Counted from the stretch's first letter, positions 1 through 9,688 are shown. The stretch is DNA of 64,000 nucleotides from PSRI01 sp041484195 (GCA_041484195.1 JBGPHC010000021.1:1-64000), one strand, 5' to 3'. Made by a program: numbers and translations. Notes: generated by a model from the sequence alone, not told the origin.

Positions 1-240
1 GAACTTTAAAAGAATGATGAACCTCTATACAAAGATGCTTTTAGGCTTTTTTATGCGCCTATTCTGCCTCATCCAAAATCTGCTGCTACCTGAAAAATAT
101 TTTACACTAACCCCTAAAACGACTTTTTAAGGGACGACTAAGTACTAAACAATCGTTAATACAATTCAAGGGCGTCTGGTCAATTCCAAATTTCCGGCTA
201 TCCATGCCTTAGATTTGAACCCGGTTGCGACCATCGGTCT
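1..240. other. Window edge, no gene seen
   Basis: No open frame with protein-like composition and no complete RNA gene is visible here. The stretch lies downstream of the leftward LysE gene. A short tRNA T-arm-like string near 211-230 does not fold into a tRNA. Confidence 0.5.
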
Positions 241-900
241 TCATTTCACTTTGTCGCTGAAAAAGATGATTCCATAGAGCAGGGCCATGGCAAAAAATAT
301 CAGAATGCTGCCCGACACTTTGGTGATGATGGAGATATTGTGTACGGTAAGGCGCTTGCGCAGGTTTCCGGCCAACAGCACTTTGGCCGAATCTGCGACG
401 AAATTCATGAGCAGGCAGGTAGTGAAAATAATAATGCGTTGTTTCAAAGTATGCGTCACTGCGAAAGCCGTGGCATTCACCAGCCAGAAAATGATGACAC
501 TGGGATTGAGAGTATTAATGAAGAATCCAGAGAGGAATATTTGCGCAAAATCTCTTCTGCCAAATTTTATTTCAAGCTTATCTGTGCCGGTCTTGATACT
601 TATCTTCTTAAAAAACAAATAATAAATGCCCAAGGCCAGCAGAAATATGCTCCCCGTATAGCCTATCAGTTTCTTATACTCCAATAATTGTTTCATGAGT
701 TCCGTGAATGCATTGCAAAGCACGACCAGGAAAATATCGCTCACCCACACACCTGCCACAAAGCTAAATCCGCCCCTGTGTCCGTTATTGATACTTTGTT
801 TAATGACAGTAAAGATTACCGGCCCAACCGACAAAGCCAGGATAAATCCCAAGGTTAATCCCTTCAATAAAGCCTCCACCATGCGGGAATCATTTGGCAA
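241..900 (-). CDS. LysE/RhtB-family amino acid exporter
   Basis: This is a small inner-membrane exporter of the LysE translocator family, whose members expel amino acids or related small molecules. Six hydrophobic segments can be placed near residues 10-30, 43-65, 75-95, 118-140, 150-170 and 190-213. The family hallmarks are the glycine/proline stretch LSVGPVIF near residue 24 and NPSVIIFW near residue 131. At 219 residues it has normal length. A second Met at residue 7 (position 882) is an equally good start. It follows the GH3-family gene on the same strand with a gap of about 115 bp, so it may be the last gene of that unit. The substrate cannot be deduced. Confidence 0.85.
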   Translation of the reverse strand: MPNDSRMVEALLKGLTLGFILALSVGPVIFTVIKQSINNGHRGGFSFVAGVWVSDIFLVVLCNAFTELMKQLLEYKKLIGYTGSIFLLALGIYYLFFKKISIKTGTDKLEIKFGRRDFAQIFLSGFFINTLNPSVIIFWLVNATAFAVTHTLKQRIIIFTTCLLMNFVADSAKVLLAGNLRKRLTVHNISIITKVSGSILIFFAMALLYGIIFFSDKVK

Positions 901-1015
901 TTATAAGAATGAATGAACATAAAAATAAGAAACCGGGGTTTAGATTTAATATAGGATCAGTTTGTGACGGGATTTAATCATGGGAATCCGTGCCGGAAAT
1001 CATTAACCATCCATT

Positions 1016-2563
1016 TCATCTGGAGATGGCTCCATTAGCAAGGAATTTCTGCCAATCCTCCAGCACCGGGCCTTTCATTACCCTCGGGAATTTATGCTGG
1101 CCTCCTATTTTCCCCTTCAGCTCCATAAATTCCATGAATTTGCTTTCCGGTAAAACCGTTAGCATTATTTCTTTTAGAGCACTTTTTCTTTCTACAGCAT
1201 AGTCGTCATTCAATATCTTGAGATTTTCATCAATGCGCCTCGCAAGCGCCACGGCATCCACGGAATCATTGCAGGCCACATACCAGTGATGCGCAAAAAA
1301 GGAACCACTGGGCACGCCGGCTACAGTATATTCAGGAACACATATATTCATTTCTTCGGTGGATAGTTGAAGAGCCCTGTTCATATTATCTACACTCAGA
1401 TGTTCTCCCACCAGGCTCAGAAAATGTTTGGTTCTTCCCGTAATAACAACCTCGCAACGGTGTTTGTCTGTAAACCTCACTGTATCGCCTACCAAATATC
1501 TCCAGGCTCCGGCTGTAGTGCTGATCAGTATCGCGTAATCTTTTCCCAGTTCCACTTCATCAATGAGGAGTGTCCTCGGCTTTTCCCGAATATTACCCTC
1601 GGAGTCAAAATTCTCGCTGTTAAATGGCACAAATTCAAGAAAGATATGTTCATTGGTCACGAGCTTCATTCCCTGCACATACTGCCGGTCTTGGTAAGCG
1701 ATAAATCCTTCAGAGGCCAGGTAAGTTTCAAAATAGGTAATAGGTTTGCCCAATAATTTTTCAAATCCTTTTTTATAGGGCTCGAATGCTACTCCGCCGT
1801 GAACATAAAAAGCCAGGTTGGGCCAGATTTCGTGAATATTATTCAATTTATAGCGATCGATCACCATCTCCAGGCACATTTGTATCCAGGCCGGCACACC
1901 TACGATAAAACCCAGGTCCCAATTAGGAGCTTCGGCCACCACTTCTTCCAATTTTGTATTCCAGTCCTTGGTCCTGGCAATCTTCTTTCCCGGCTTGTAA
2001 AATGGCGTGAACCAGAAAGGGACTTTTTTCGCCGTTATGCCACTGAGATCGCCCGAATAATAGCCCGGACCTTTCTGCAAATCAGTACTGCCTCCCAACA
2101 TCAGCCATCCCTTGCTGATGGATTTTACGGGGATGTTCTCATAGGTTCGTAAAGTGAGCATTTGCTTGATCATCACAATACGGTTCCCGCGCATGAGATC
2201 ATTGGTTATGGGAATATACTTACTTGCCGAACCCGAAGTGCCGGAACTAAGCGCAAAGTATTTGATCTTCCCCGGCCAGCATATATCCTGCTTCCCTTCC
2301 AAAGTCTTGTGCCACCATTCATCGTAGATCCTGTTATAATCGAATATGGGAACCAATTCCTGGAAAAGGGTAACGGGGTCCCTGCTGAGCAAGGCCTGGT
2401 CGAAATGGTAGAATTGCCCGAATTCGGTGCCCTTTGCCTTTCTCAGCAATTTCTTCAATACCTTGTCTTGTTGCCTCCTTGGAGCGCTGGGTGGAAAATT
2501 AAGCGCCTTTGCAATCGTTTGAGGCATTCGTATTTCAATAAGAGCCATTGGATTCAGGCGCAT
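1016..2563 (-). CDS. GH3 auxin-responsive promoter family protein (acyl-adenylating enzyme)
   Basis: This belongs to the GH3 branch of the firefly-luciferase-like adenylating superfamily. Plant GH3 enzymes activate a carboxylic acid with ATP and join it to an amino acid; the bacterial role is unknown. The ATP-binding loop SSGTSGSASK is at about residues 106-115. Later motifs are YLASEGFIAYQ, LVGDTVRF and ITGRTKHFLSLVGEHLS, matching the order in the family. The length of 515 residues is normal. The start could be Met1 or Met6 (position 2548). It begins 16 bp after the glycosyltransferase stop on the same strand, so the two are very probably co-transcribed. This suggests a step in modifying a surface or secreted glycan, which is inference. 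Confidence 0.88.
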   Translation of the reverse strand: MRLNPMALIEIRMPQTIAKALNFPPSAPRRQQDKVLKKLLRKAKGTEFGQFYHFDQALLSRDPVTLFQELVPIFDYNRIYDEWWHKTLEGKQDICWPGKIKYFALSSGTSGSASKYIPITNDLMRGNRIVMIKQMLTLRTYENIPVKSISKGWLMLGGSTDLQKGPGYYSGDLSGITAKKVPFWFTPFYKPGKKIARTKDWNTKLEEVVAEAPNWDLGFIVGVPAWIQMCLEMVIDRYKLNNIHEIWPNLAFYVHGGVAFEPYKKGFEKLLGKPITYFETYLASEGFIAYQDRQYVQGMKLVTNEHIFLEFVPFNSENFDSEGNIREKPRTLLIDEVELGKDYAILISTTAGAWRYLVGDTVRFTDKHRCEVVITGRTKHFLSLVGEHLSVDNMNRALQLSTEEMNICVPEYTVAGVPSGSFFAHHWYVACNDSVDAVALARRIDENLKILNDDYAVERKSALKEIMLTVLPESKFMEFMELKGKIGGQHKFPRVMKGPVLEDWQKFLANGAISR

Positions 2564-2579
2564 TTATGCGTGAGCAAAT

Positions 2580-4556
2580 TTAGGACTCTCCATTTTCAGC
2601 GCCTAAATTTTTATAGGCCTTCCACACGATAAACCAATCATTAGTTGCCGAATAGTCCTGCGCATAGGCATAGTCCAATTTTTGCAGGCTTTCTTCTGGA
2701 ATTTCATTCATCCCTATAGGAAATCCATTGCACGCGACTACGGCTGGTCCTAAGGCAGGAAGTCTGCTATCTCGGGAAGCATAGCCAACCCAGGTCTTTC
2801 TTCCCCAAAGCACCTGCAAGACATTGTGCCAGAATCTTATGGGTCGCTTTTGAAGTATGAAATGAATGGGGAAACTCAGGCAAAACAAGCCAGACAACAG
2901 GACATCAGTCAGCCTTTTCATTCGCCTGGAACCCGCCTGTGCCAGTCTGAATTTCCTTTCCCGTGAAATTGTTTCTCCCGAACTGTCTTTAAAATCACTT
3001 CCGACTATACTATTGCTTCCCGCTGCGTGTATCCTCACCCGCATTCCCCGCTCCAGTTCCTGCATTCTTTCAATAATGGACCGGAATGATTGTTCTCCTT
3101 CGCAAAATATGATTTCTTTTGCCGGCATGGTTTGCAATATGATTTTCAAATGCTGCAGGTCTCCGACAGAATCCCGCTCTCCCCCTGTATTCGATATCCT
3201 GCCCAGAATTCGCTTCCCTAGTTTTGCCTCATGCATGAGTTGCAATACGCGTTCGTATTCGATCCTGGAACCCGCAACCAGGGTACGTTTGAATTCGCCG
3301 GTCTCGTCTGCTTTTTCAAGCACCCTCCACTGAATTAAGAGCCAGCGCAAAATGGACATGAGCCCCAAAGCAACAGCAGGAGTCAATAACACAATGGCTC
3401 TCGAAAAACGGTAGCGTTCGGGAAGCAGGGAATAGACAGCCAATAGAACAACGCCTGCAATACAGGAAGCGCGAACCAGTTTGGAGAATTTAAATGGACG
3501 ATCGTATAGTCCCGCATAATAAGCCGACACCAGGAAGATCAAGGTAAACACGGGAAAGGCTAAACGCAATAGAGCCAGATTGTACCCTTCATCCTGCAAC
3601 ACATAGTCTCCCCAGAGGATCTTCATTCCATAAAATGAAAGCAGGATCAGGGCCGCATCGAGGGCAGGCAGTCCGATCCACCTGATGAATCGACCAAGGG
3701 CGGAAAATGCCGCCCGAAGACCTATAGATATTTGAATGAAAAAATTAAATAATCCCGCCCTGCTGGCGCCATAATGTTTGTTCACGAAAATGCTCATTGC
3801 CTGGTAGAATAAGCGCACATAGTTCAAACTCCCTTTTCGCGTGCTCTCGCCTTTGAAATGCAGGATGGTCAAATCGCCCAAATAATAATTCTTGTAGCCC
3901 GCCTGCCTGATCCGGTAGCTGAGGTCTATGTCTTCACCATACATGAAGAAGCTCTCATCAAAAAGCCCGACTTTATCCAGCACGTCTTTGCGGATCATCA
4001 TATAGGCACCAGCCAGCACGTCGATTTCATGCGTTTCCTGCTCGCTCAGATTTCCCAGATGGTAATACCCAAAAATACGCGAATGTGGAAACAGCCTCGC
4101 CAGCCCAATCAGCTTATAGAATGAAGTTGAGGGCGAAGGAAAGGCTCTCTTGCTTTCCTTCAAAAATTTTCCCGACCCGTCCAGCATCCTCACGCCTAAT
4201 GCGCCGGCTTTGGGATGGAATTCAAAAAAACGAATACAGTTTTTAAACACATCTTCGGGTACAATGGTGTCTGGATTGAGAAAAAGAATATATCGTCCTC
4301 TCGCCTCCTTCAATCCCATGTTGCATGCCCTGGCAAAACCCGTGTTTGTCTCATTCCAGATAAATTTTACCTGCGGAAATTGCGGCTGCAGGTAATCTCT
4401 GCTGCCGTCTGATGAAAGATTGTCAACAACAATTGTCTCCATACCAATCTGGTGGCCGGCCTTGCAGATGGAATGAAGGCATTGTTCCAAAAAGTATTTG
4501 ACGTTGTAATTGACTATAATGACAGATAGCTGGGGTTCCACAGCCTGAAAATACAA
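2580..4556 (-). CDS. GT2 glycosyltransferase fused to a membrane sugar-phosphotransferase-like tail
   Basis: Residues 8-240 form a family 2 glycosyltransferase: SVIIVNYN at the N-terminus, the DxD-type site in FLNPDT (about 92-97) and MYGEDIDLSYRI (205-216). About four hydrophobic segments follow (roughly 275-410). The C-terminal part (about 415-658) resembles the nucleotide-binding and membrane-anchoring portions of polyprenyl-phosphate sugar-1-phosphate transferases, with RRMKRLTDVLLSGLFCLSFPI and the late NDWFIVWKAYKNL. The usual catalytic core of that family (RxxDP and downstream ERPG-type motifs) is not recognisable, so the tail probably does not prime glycans. It is the first gene of a unit with the GH3 gene. 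A cell-surface polysaccharide role is likely; donor and acceptor are unknown. Confidence 0.82.
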   Translation of the reverse strand: MYFQAVEPQLSVIIVNYNVKYFLEQCLHSICKAGHQIGMETIVVDNLSSDGSRDYLQPQFPQVKFIWNETNTGFARACNMGLKEARGRYILFLNPDTIVPEDVFKNCIRFFEFHPKAGALGVRMLDGSGKFLKESKRAFPSPSTSFYKLIGLARLFPHSRIFGYYHLGNLSEQETHEIDVLAGAYMMIRKDVLDKVGLFDESFFMYGEDIDLSYRIRQAGYKNYYLGDLTILHFKGESTRKGSLNYVRLFYQAMSIFVNKHYGASRAGLFNFFIQISIGLRAAFSALGRFIRWIGLPALDAALILLSFYGMKILWGDYVLQDEGYNLALLRLAFPVFTLIFLVSAYYAGLYDRPFKFSKLVRASCIAGVVLLAVYSLLPERYRFSRAIVLLTPAVALGLMSILRWLLIQWRVLEKADETGEFKRTLVAGSRIEYERVLQLMHEAKLGKRILGRISNTGGERDSVGDLQHLKIILQTMPAKEIIFCEGEQSFRSIIERMQELERGMRVRIHAAGSNSIVGSDFKDSSGETISRERKFRLAQAGSRRMKRLTDVLLSGLFCLSFPIHFILQKRPIRFWHNVLQVLWGRKTWVGYASRDSRLPALGPAVVACNGFPIGMNEIPEESLQKLDYAYAQDYSATNDWFIVWKAYKNLGAENGES

Positions 4557-4665
4557 AAGCTTAACAAACTAATCATTCAAACTGTTATCCATGTTGAAGA
4601 AAGACCGGACCTTTACTGATACGCTACAATATTCATTATCATATTCACCATAAATTTCTTGACAT

Positions 4666-5655
4666 ATGGAAATCAGATTACTGGGTTCGCAGGGGCTCAA
4701 GGCCTCACAAATCGGATTGGGTTGCATGGGTATGAGTGAATTCTACGGCCCGGCAAGTGAGGCGGAGTCTGTTCTCACCATTCATCGCGCTATGGAATTG
4801 GGAATTAATTTCCTGGATACAGCAGACGTGTATGGTCCTTATACAAACGAAGAACTGGTGGGCAAGGCTATTAAAGGAAAAAGAAAGCAATTGACCCTGG
4901 CTACCAAATTCGGAATCGTCAGGAATCCAAACAATCCGAAATTGCGTGGACTGAATGGGAAACCCGATTACGTAAAAAAATCCTGCGAAGGCAGTTTGAA
5001 AAGATTGCAGGTTGATATGATCGATCTCTATTACCTGCACCGCGTGGATCCCCACACCCCAATCGAGGAGACAGTCGGCGCCATGGGTGAGCTGGTGCGT
5101 GAAGGAAAGATCAGGGCCATCGGACTTTCAGAAGTATCTCCCACTACTCTGAGACGGGCCATGAAAGTTCACCCGGTTTCCGCGGTGCAAAGTGAATATT
5201 CTCTCTGGAGCAGGGATCCCGAAGATGGGATACTCGCGATATGTAAGGAATTCGAAATTGGATTCGTGGCATATAGCCCGCTGGGCAGAGGATTCCTGAC
5301 AGGGAAGATCAGGAATTTCGATGACCTGGCTGCCGATGATTTCAGGAGGTCCTCACCCAGGTTTCAGGGAGATAATTTTCAAAAAAATCTAGAGCTGGTA
5401 AGCCGGATCGAATCTATGGCCCGTGAAAAAGCCTGCACTCCTTCGCAACTGGCGCTGGCCTGGGTGATAGCCCGTGGAAATAATATTTTTCCAATTCCCG
5501 GTACCAAGCATGTAAAATATCTTGAGGAAAATGTAGGAGCATTGCAGGTAAAATTAACGCCTGCGGATATGGAAACTATTGACAGCATTGCCCCCAAAGG
5601 AGTTGCCGCGGGCCTGCGCTATCCCGAATCGGGTATGAAAGTCGTGAACGGATAG
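4666..5655 (+). CDS. Aldo/keto reductase
   Basis: This is an NADPH-dependent oxidoreductase of the aldo/keto reductase superfamily, with a soluble (beta/alpha)8 barrel. The catalytic tetrad is visible as Asp51 and Tyr56 (DTADVYGP), Lys81 (LATKFGI) and His125 (YYLHRVDP). The C-terminal cofactor-binding part contains IPGTKH near residue 278. The length of 329 residues and the opening MEIRLLGSQG fit the IolS/YajO-like group acting on small aldehydes or sugars. It is divergent from the glycosyltransferase operon and stands alone. The physiological substrate cannot be told. Confidence 0.92.
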   Translation: MEIRLLGSQGLKASQIGLGCMGMSEFYGPASEAESVLTIHRAMELGINFLDTADVYGPYTNEELVGKAIKGKRKQLTLATKFGIVRNPNNPKLRGLNGKPDYVKKSCEGSLKRLQVDMIDLYYLHRVDPHTPIEETVGAMGELVREGKIRAIGLSEVSPTTLRRAMKVHPVSAVQSEYSLWSRDPEDGILAICKEFEIGFVAYSPLGRGFLTGKIRNFDDLAADDFRRSSPRFQGDNFQKNLELVSRIESMAREKACTPSQLALAWVIARGNNIFPIPGTKHVKYLEENVGALQVKLTPADMETIDSIAPKGVAAGLRYPESGMKVVNG

Positions 5656-5762
5656 TTTCCGGCCATATACTTCTGGTAAATGTCTTCTTGCTAAAGACAA
5701 AAAAATACGGAATGCCGGAAGCCGAAACTAAATATTTCCTCAGGCAATCATGCCCCTCATCC

Positions 5763-5770
5763 TATCTTTG
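5763..5770 (+). promoter_or_regulatory. Candidate Bacteroidota -7 element (TATCTTTG)
   Basis: The octamer matches the Bacteroidota -7 consensus TAnnTTTG and lies 4 bp before the inositol monophosphatase ATG at 5775. No clear -33 TTTG at the right spacing is seen, so this is tentative. Confidence 0.35.
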
Positions 5771-5774
5771 CGCC

Positions 5775-6551
5775 ATGCTAAAATCAACCTTAATGGAGGC
5801 AACGGAGGCCGCTGGCAAATTGTTGCTTAAGTCCATCAATAGTTCGTTCAAGATTTCCAATAAAGAGGGCATCAATAACCTCGTTACTGAGGTGGATCAT
5901 GCCTCAGAAAAACTGATCATTGACACAATTAAGAGCAGGTTTCCCGATCATTTTATCCTCAGTGAGGAAGTAGGTGAGCTTAAGATGGATTCGGCCTATA
6001 AATGGATCATTGACCCTATTGACGGCACGGTGAATTTTGCCAATGGTATTCCCATTTGCTGCACCAGTATTGGAGTGGAACATGAAGGGAAAATGATCCT
6101 GGGTGCTGTTTACAATCCTTTCCTGAAAGAACTTTTCTTCGCGGAAAAGCAAATGGGTGCTACCCTCAACGGCAAGAAGATCCGGGTGAGTGAGAAGACA
6201 GAAGTATCCAAATCATGCCTGGTTACAGGTTTCCCCTATACTTATCTTGATATGCCCAATGGTCCTCTGGAAGTGTTTTCAAGGCTGATCCGCAGGGGCA
6301 TTCCTGTCCGGAGGCTGGGTTCTGCAGCTATTGATCTCTGTTGGGTTGCGGCAGGCCGATTTGATGGATTCTATGAACATAAACTCAGCGCCTGGGATAG
6401 CGCAGCGGGATTCCTGCTCGTGGAAGAAGCCGGTGGTAAAGTCACGGATTTTGAGGGAAAATATTATTCTCCTTACCAGCCGCACCTCCTGGCAACGAAT
6501 GGGAAAATTCATGATGAGATGCTGGACTGGGTGAATGGAAGGATCACCTGA
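5775..6551 (+). CDS. suhB: Inositol monophosphatase family protein
   Basis: This is a Mg-dependent, Li-sensitive-type phosphatase fold acting on inositol-1-phosphate or similar sugar phosphates. Metal ligands are recognisable in SEEVG (about residues 63-67), DPIDGT (80-85) and the late AWDSAAG near residue 209. The reading frame is open from 5688, but the Met at 5775 gives a normal 258-residue protein beginning MLKSTLMEATEAA, so that start is preferred. thiL follows 30 bp later on the same strand and may be co-transcribed. SuhB is the best-known homologue; whether it also acts in rRNA transcription here is unknown. Confidence 0.9.
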   Translation: MLKSTLMEATEAAGKLLLKSINSSFKISNKEGINNLVTEVDHASEKLIIDTIKSRFPDHFILSEEVGELKMDSAYKWIIDPIDGTVNFANGIPICCTSIGVEHEGKMILGAVYNPFLKELFFAEKQMGATLNGKKIRVSEKTEVSKSCLVTGFPYTYLDMPNGPLEVFSRLIRRGIPVRRLGSAAIDLCWVAAGRFDGFYEHKLSAWDSAAGFLLVEEAGGKVTDFEGKYYSPYQPHLLATNGKIHDEMLDWVNGRIT

Positions 6552-6581
6552 AAGAATAGCAATATTAATAATTGAAATTAA

Positions 6582-7616
6582 ATGTCAGAATCCAGGACAG
6601 AAATATCTTCTCTCGGGGAATTCGGCCTGATTGATCACCTCACCAGGAATAACGAAACCCATCATGCATCTACCATATTGAGTGTAGGTGATGATGCTGC
6701 TGTCCTGGACCATTTCGGGAAACAGATCGTCGTGACTACTGACCTTCTTATTGAAGATGTTCATTTCGACCTGACCTACACGCCTCTCAGACATCTCGGA
6801 TACAAGAGTGTGATCGTGAACCTCAGCGATATCTATGCAATGAATGCCTCTCCCGCTCAAATCACGGTGAGCCTGGGTATCAGCAACCGCTTCAGCGTAG
6901 AAGCCCTTGACGAATTTTATGACGGCATATATACTGCCTGCGAAAAATATAATGTGGATCTGGTAGGCGGGGATACCAGTAGCTCCAACAAAGGATTTAT
7001 CATCAGCGTGGTAGCGATTGGAGAGGTGGCCCCCGATAAATTTGTGAAAAGAGATGGCGCCAAAAAAGGCGATCTCATTTGTGTGAGTGGTGATTTGGGT
7101 GCTGCATATCTGGGTCTGCTCCTGATGGAAAGGGAAAAAAAGATTTTTTTGGAAAGCCCTTCTGTTCAACCCGACCTCGAAAACCAGGACTATATTATTC
7201 GCCGTTTGCTGAAACCAGAGGCCAGGAAAGATATCATTGATTTCCTGCAGCAGAACCAGATTATTCCTACCAGCATGATGGACCTGAGCGACGGGTTGAG
7301 CAGTGACTTGCTGCATATCTGTAAACAGAGCAATGTTGGCTGTGTGATTTACGAAGACAAGATCCCGATTCATGAAGACGCACGACTTTTTGCATTTAAA
7401 TTGGAACTGGACCCTACAGCCTGCGCGTTGAGCGGTGGGGAAGACTATGAACTCCTGTTCACCATTGGTCAGGATGAATATGAAAAATTGTTGATCAATG
7501 AACAGATCAGTGTAGTTGGCTATATCACCAACGCCGACGAGGGTTCCCATATCACTACCCGCGGCGGCAATAAACATCCCCTTACCGCTCAGGGCTGGAA
7601 TGCCTTTAGGAAATAA
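6582..7616 (+). CDS. thiL: Thiamine-monophosphate kinase
   Basis: ThiL phosphorylates thiamine monophosphate to thiamine diphosphate, the last step of cofactor synthesis. The PurM-like fold is seen from the N-terminal GDDAAVLD (about residues 37-44), the metal-binding TTDLLIEDVHF and NLSDIYAMNA, the central VGGDTSSS, and the later MDLSDGLSSDLLH and SGGEDYELLF. At 344 residues the length is normal. It sits 30 bp after the monophosphatase gene. No other thiamine genes are in the window and no TPP riboswitch was recognised upstream. Confidence 0.95.
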   Translation: MSESRTEISSLGEFGLIDHLTRNNETHHASTILSVGDDAAVLDHFGKQIVVTTDLLIEDVHFDLTYTPLRHLGYKSVIVNLSDIYAMNASPAQITVSLGISNRFSVEALDEFYDGIYTACEKYNVDLVGGDTSSSNKGFIISVVAIGEVAPDKFVKRDGAKKGDLICVSGDLGAAYLGLLLMEREKKIFLESPSVQPDLENQDYIIRRLLKPEARKDIIDFLQQNQIIPTSMMDLSDGLSSDLLHICKQSNVGCVIYEDKIPIHEDARLFAFKLELDPTACALSGGEDYELLFTIGQDEYEKLLINEQISVVGYITNADEGSHITTRGGNKHPLTAQGWNAFRK

Positions 7617-7693
7617 TCTCCCTTCCCCAGACTGGATTCGCCCGGAGTGCAACGTTCCCTGTTGCCTTGCTGTCAATTATAAAAACTCGCCGG

Positions 7694-8014
7694 ATGAGAA
7701 AAAATCTCTTGTTCAAGATCTGTATGATAATTATCCTGCTAAGTTTAGGCATTATCTGGGCTTGCCGGAAAACCGACAACCTCAATTTGAGAGAGGCGCT
7801 TATAGTCTGGAAGGGCGATCCCGCAGCCGATGGCCTGGGTTGGACAATTTCTTTGACTAATGATCATTTTGAGATTCCCACAAATCTTCCCCGCCAATAT
7901 ATGATCGACAGCCTGCCGGTTTCGGTCAGTTTTGAGGCATCTTCCAAAAAATTCTACTGCATGTGCGCGCAGCCCATTTCCATGGTGGAAATTGTATCCA
8001 TTAAACGGCGATAA
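7694..8014 (+). CDS. Small putative lipoprotein, unknown function
   Basis: I do not recognise this family. The frame is open from 7667, but Met at 7694 (MRKNLLFKI...) gives a good lipoprotein signal: basic start, hydrophobic core, then a Cys in IIWACRK. The mature part of about 85 residues carries no known motif. It contains two Cys close together near the end (FYCMCAQP) and could form a small beta domain. It lies between thiL and the S41 peptidase on the same strand, and the next gene is also a lipoprotein. Confidence 0.6.
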   Translation: MRKNLLFKICMIIILLSLGIIWACRKTDNLNLREALIVWKGDPAADGLGWTISLTNDHFEIPTNLPRQYMIDSLPVSVSFEASSKKFYCMCAQPISMVEIVSIKRR

Positions 8015-8084
8015 AGCGCAATTGAGCGATTTAACAGGAGTAAAAGCCCCCATTTAATTTTTCGGATTTATATTTAATGCCTGT

Positions 8085-9584
8085 ATGAGAAGAAGGTGCT
8101 ATTACTCTTGTGTGATTATTGGGTTCATGCTGATAGCATCCGCTTGCACCACCGGCAAAAAGGCCTTTACTCCCTCCCGAAAATATTCTGCCGACCAGCT
8201 TCACAGCGATTTCCGCTTGCTTCGTGAGATCCTGGAAAAATTCCACCCATCCCTATACTGGTACACGCCGAAGGACAGCATGGATTATTATTTTGATAAG
8301 TATGATGCTGCGATCACCGATTCCATGACGCAGCAGCAATTTGGATTCAGGATACTGGCGCCACTCACCACCAGGATACGCTGCGGACATACCAGCTTCA
8401 ACTATTCCAAAAAGTATAACAGGTATATGTCGGGGATACAATTGCCTTCCTTCCCGCTATACATGAAGATCTGGGGTGATACGGCTGTAATAACTGCGAA
8501 CCTTATTCACGATGATTCGATTTTAAAAAGGGGCGTTTTGGTAACGGGTATTAATGGTTTCAGCAACCGGGAGATCATCGATTCTCTTTTCCAATTCATG
8601 CCGGCTGACGGCTACGCGGAAAATGTGAACTATATAAGGCTAAGTGCCGCATTTCCTTATTATCATCGAAACATATTTGGGCTCTCAAGAAAATACCTGG
8701 TGGATTATATAGATAGCCTGGGTCGCCCTGCATCTACTATTGTGCCCTGGTATAATCCTTATATTGACACGCTTCAACAGATCCCACTACCGAAGATTAC
8801 CGAACCCGGCAGAAAACGACTGAAGAAAGTAAGCAAAGAAAATATCAGGTCCCTGGAAATAGATTCATCTCACTCATTGGCTACTATGACCCTAAGCAGT
8901 TTTTCCGGCAAAGGCAGGCTCGGAAATTTCTTCAGGAGAAGTTTTAAGACTCTCAAAAAGGATAGTGTCCCAAACCTGGTTATTGATATCAGGACCAACG
9001 GAGGCGGAAAGATCACCAATTATACCAAGCTTGCGAGATATATACGGGACACACCCTTCAAGGTATCCGATACGGCGGCGGCTGTCAGGAAAAAATTCGG
9101 TCACTATAGAAAAAATTTTCAGTCAAGCTTCGTCAATTCTTTTGTGCTCTTACTATTCACCCGGAAAGAAGAAGATGGCCGTTACCACTTTCGTTACTGG
9201 GAAAATCACAGCTTCCGACCCAGAGAGAAATGGCACTACAATGGAAAAGTATATGTATTGATCAATGGACCTACTTTTTCTGCCTCAACTCTTTTTGCGC
9301 ATGCTGTCAGAGGCCAGGATAATGTGAAATTGGTGGGCGAAGAAGCCGGCGGCGGCTGGCATGGCAACAGTGGCATTATGATACCTGACATAATATTGCC
9401 CATCACCAGAATGCGTATCAGGGTTCCTCTATTCAGGATCGTGCAATATAAGCACGTTCCAAAAGACGGCAGGGGAGTGGAACCCGATATCTATGTGCCG
9501 GCCACGGTTGAAAATATAAGAAAAGGCATTGACGGAAAAATGAAAGCGGTGGAGGAAATGGTTGAGGTTGACAGTCGGCCCTGA
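8085..9584 (+). CDS. S41 family peptidase (lipoprotein)
   Basis: This is a serine protease of the S41 (C-terminal processing/tricorn-like) family, exported and probably anchored by lipidation at Cys21 (LIASAC). The catalytic core is in the C-terminal half: LVIDIRTNGGG and then NGPTFSAST, where Ser399 is the likely nucleophile, followed by GEEAGGG and GVEPDIYVP. No PDZ domain is obvious, which is common for this group of Bacteroidota S41 proteins. The length of 499 residues is usual. Its substrate in the envelope is unknown. Confidence 0.88.
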   Translation: MRRRCYYSCVIIGFMLIASACTTGKKAFTPSRKYSADQLHSDFRLLREILEKFHPSLYWYTPKDSMDYYFDKYDAAITDSMTQQQFGFRILAPLTTRIRCGHTSFNYSKKYNRYMSGIQLPSFPLYMKIWGDTAVITANLIHDDSILKRGVLVTGINGFSNREIIDSLFQFMPADGYAENVNYIRLSAAFPYYHRNIFGLSRKYLVDYIDSLGRPASTIVPWYNPYIDTLQQIPLPKITEPGRKRLKKVSKENIRSLEIDSSHSLATMTLSSFSGKGRLGNFFRRSFKTLKKDSVPNLVIDIRTNGGGKITNYTKLARYIRDTPFKVSDTAAAVRKKFGHYRKNFQSSFVNSFVLLLFTRKEEDGRYHFRYWENHSFRPREKWHYNGKVYVLINGPTFSASTLFAHAVRGQDNVKLVGEEAGGGWHGNSGIMIPDIILPITRMRIRVPLFRIVQYKHVPKDGRGVEPDIYVPATVENIRKGIDGKMKAVEEMVEVDSRP

Positions 9585-9688
9585 CAAGAACAGAACGGGC
9601 ACCGGCAAATATTTGCCCGCTATGTTCAGTGACTTCAACAAGACTCTTTACCCGGAGTCCTCAATTCAAAAAAAAATTCTCTTTTGGA

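Noticed and set aside
205..235. String like a tRNA T-arm on the minus strand (GGTTCAAATC)
   Set aside because: The stem bases around the loop do not pair and no acceptor, D-arm or anticodon arm can be assembled.
6585..7676. Long minus-strand frame of about 363 codons opposite thiL
   Set aside because: It is the antisense of a clearly functional gene, has no recognisable motifs and has a composition typical of shadow frames.
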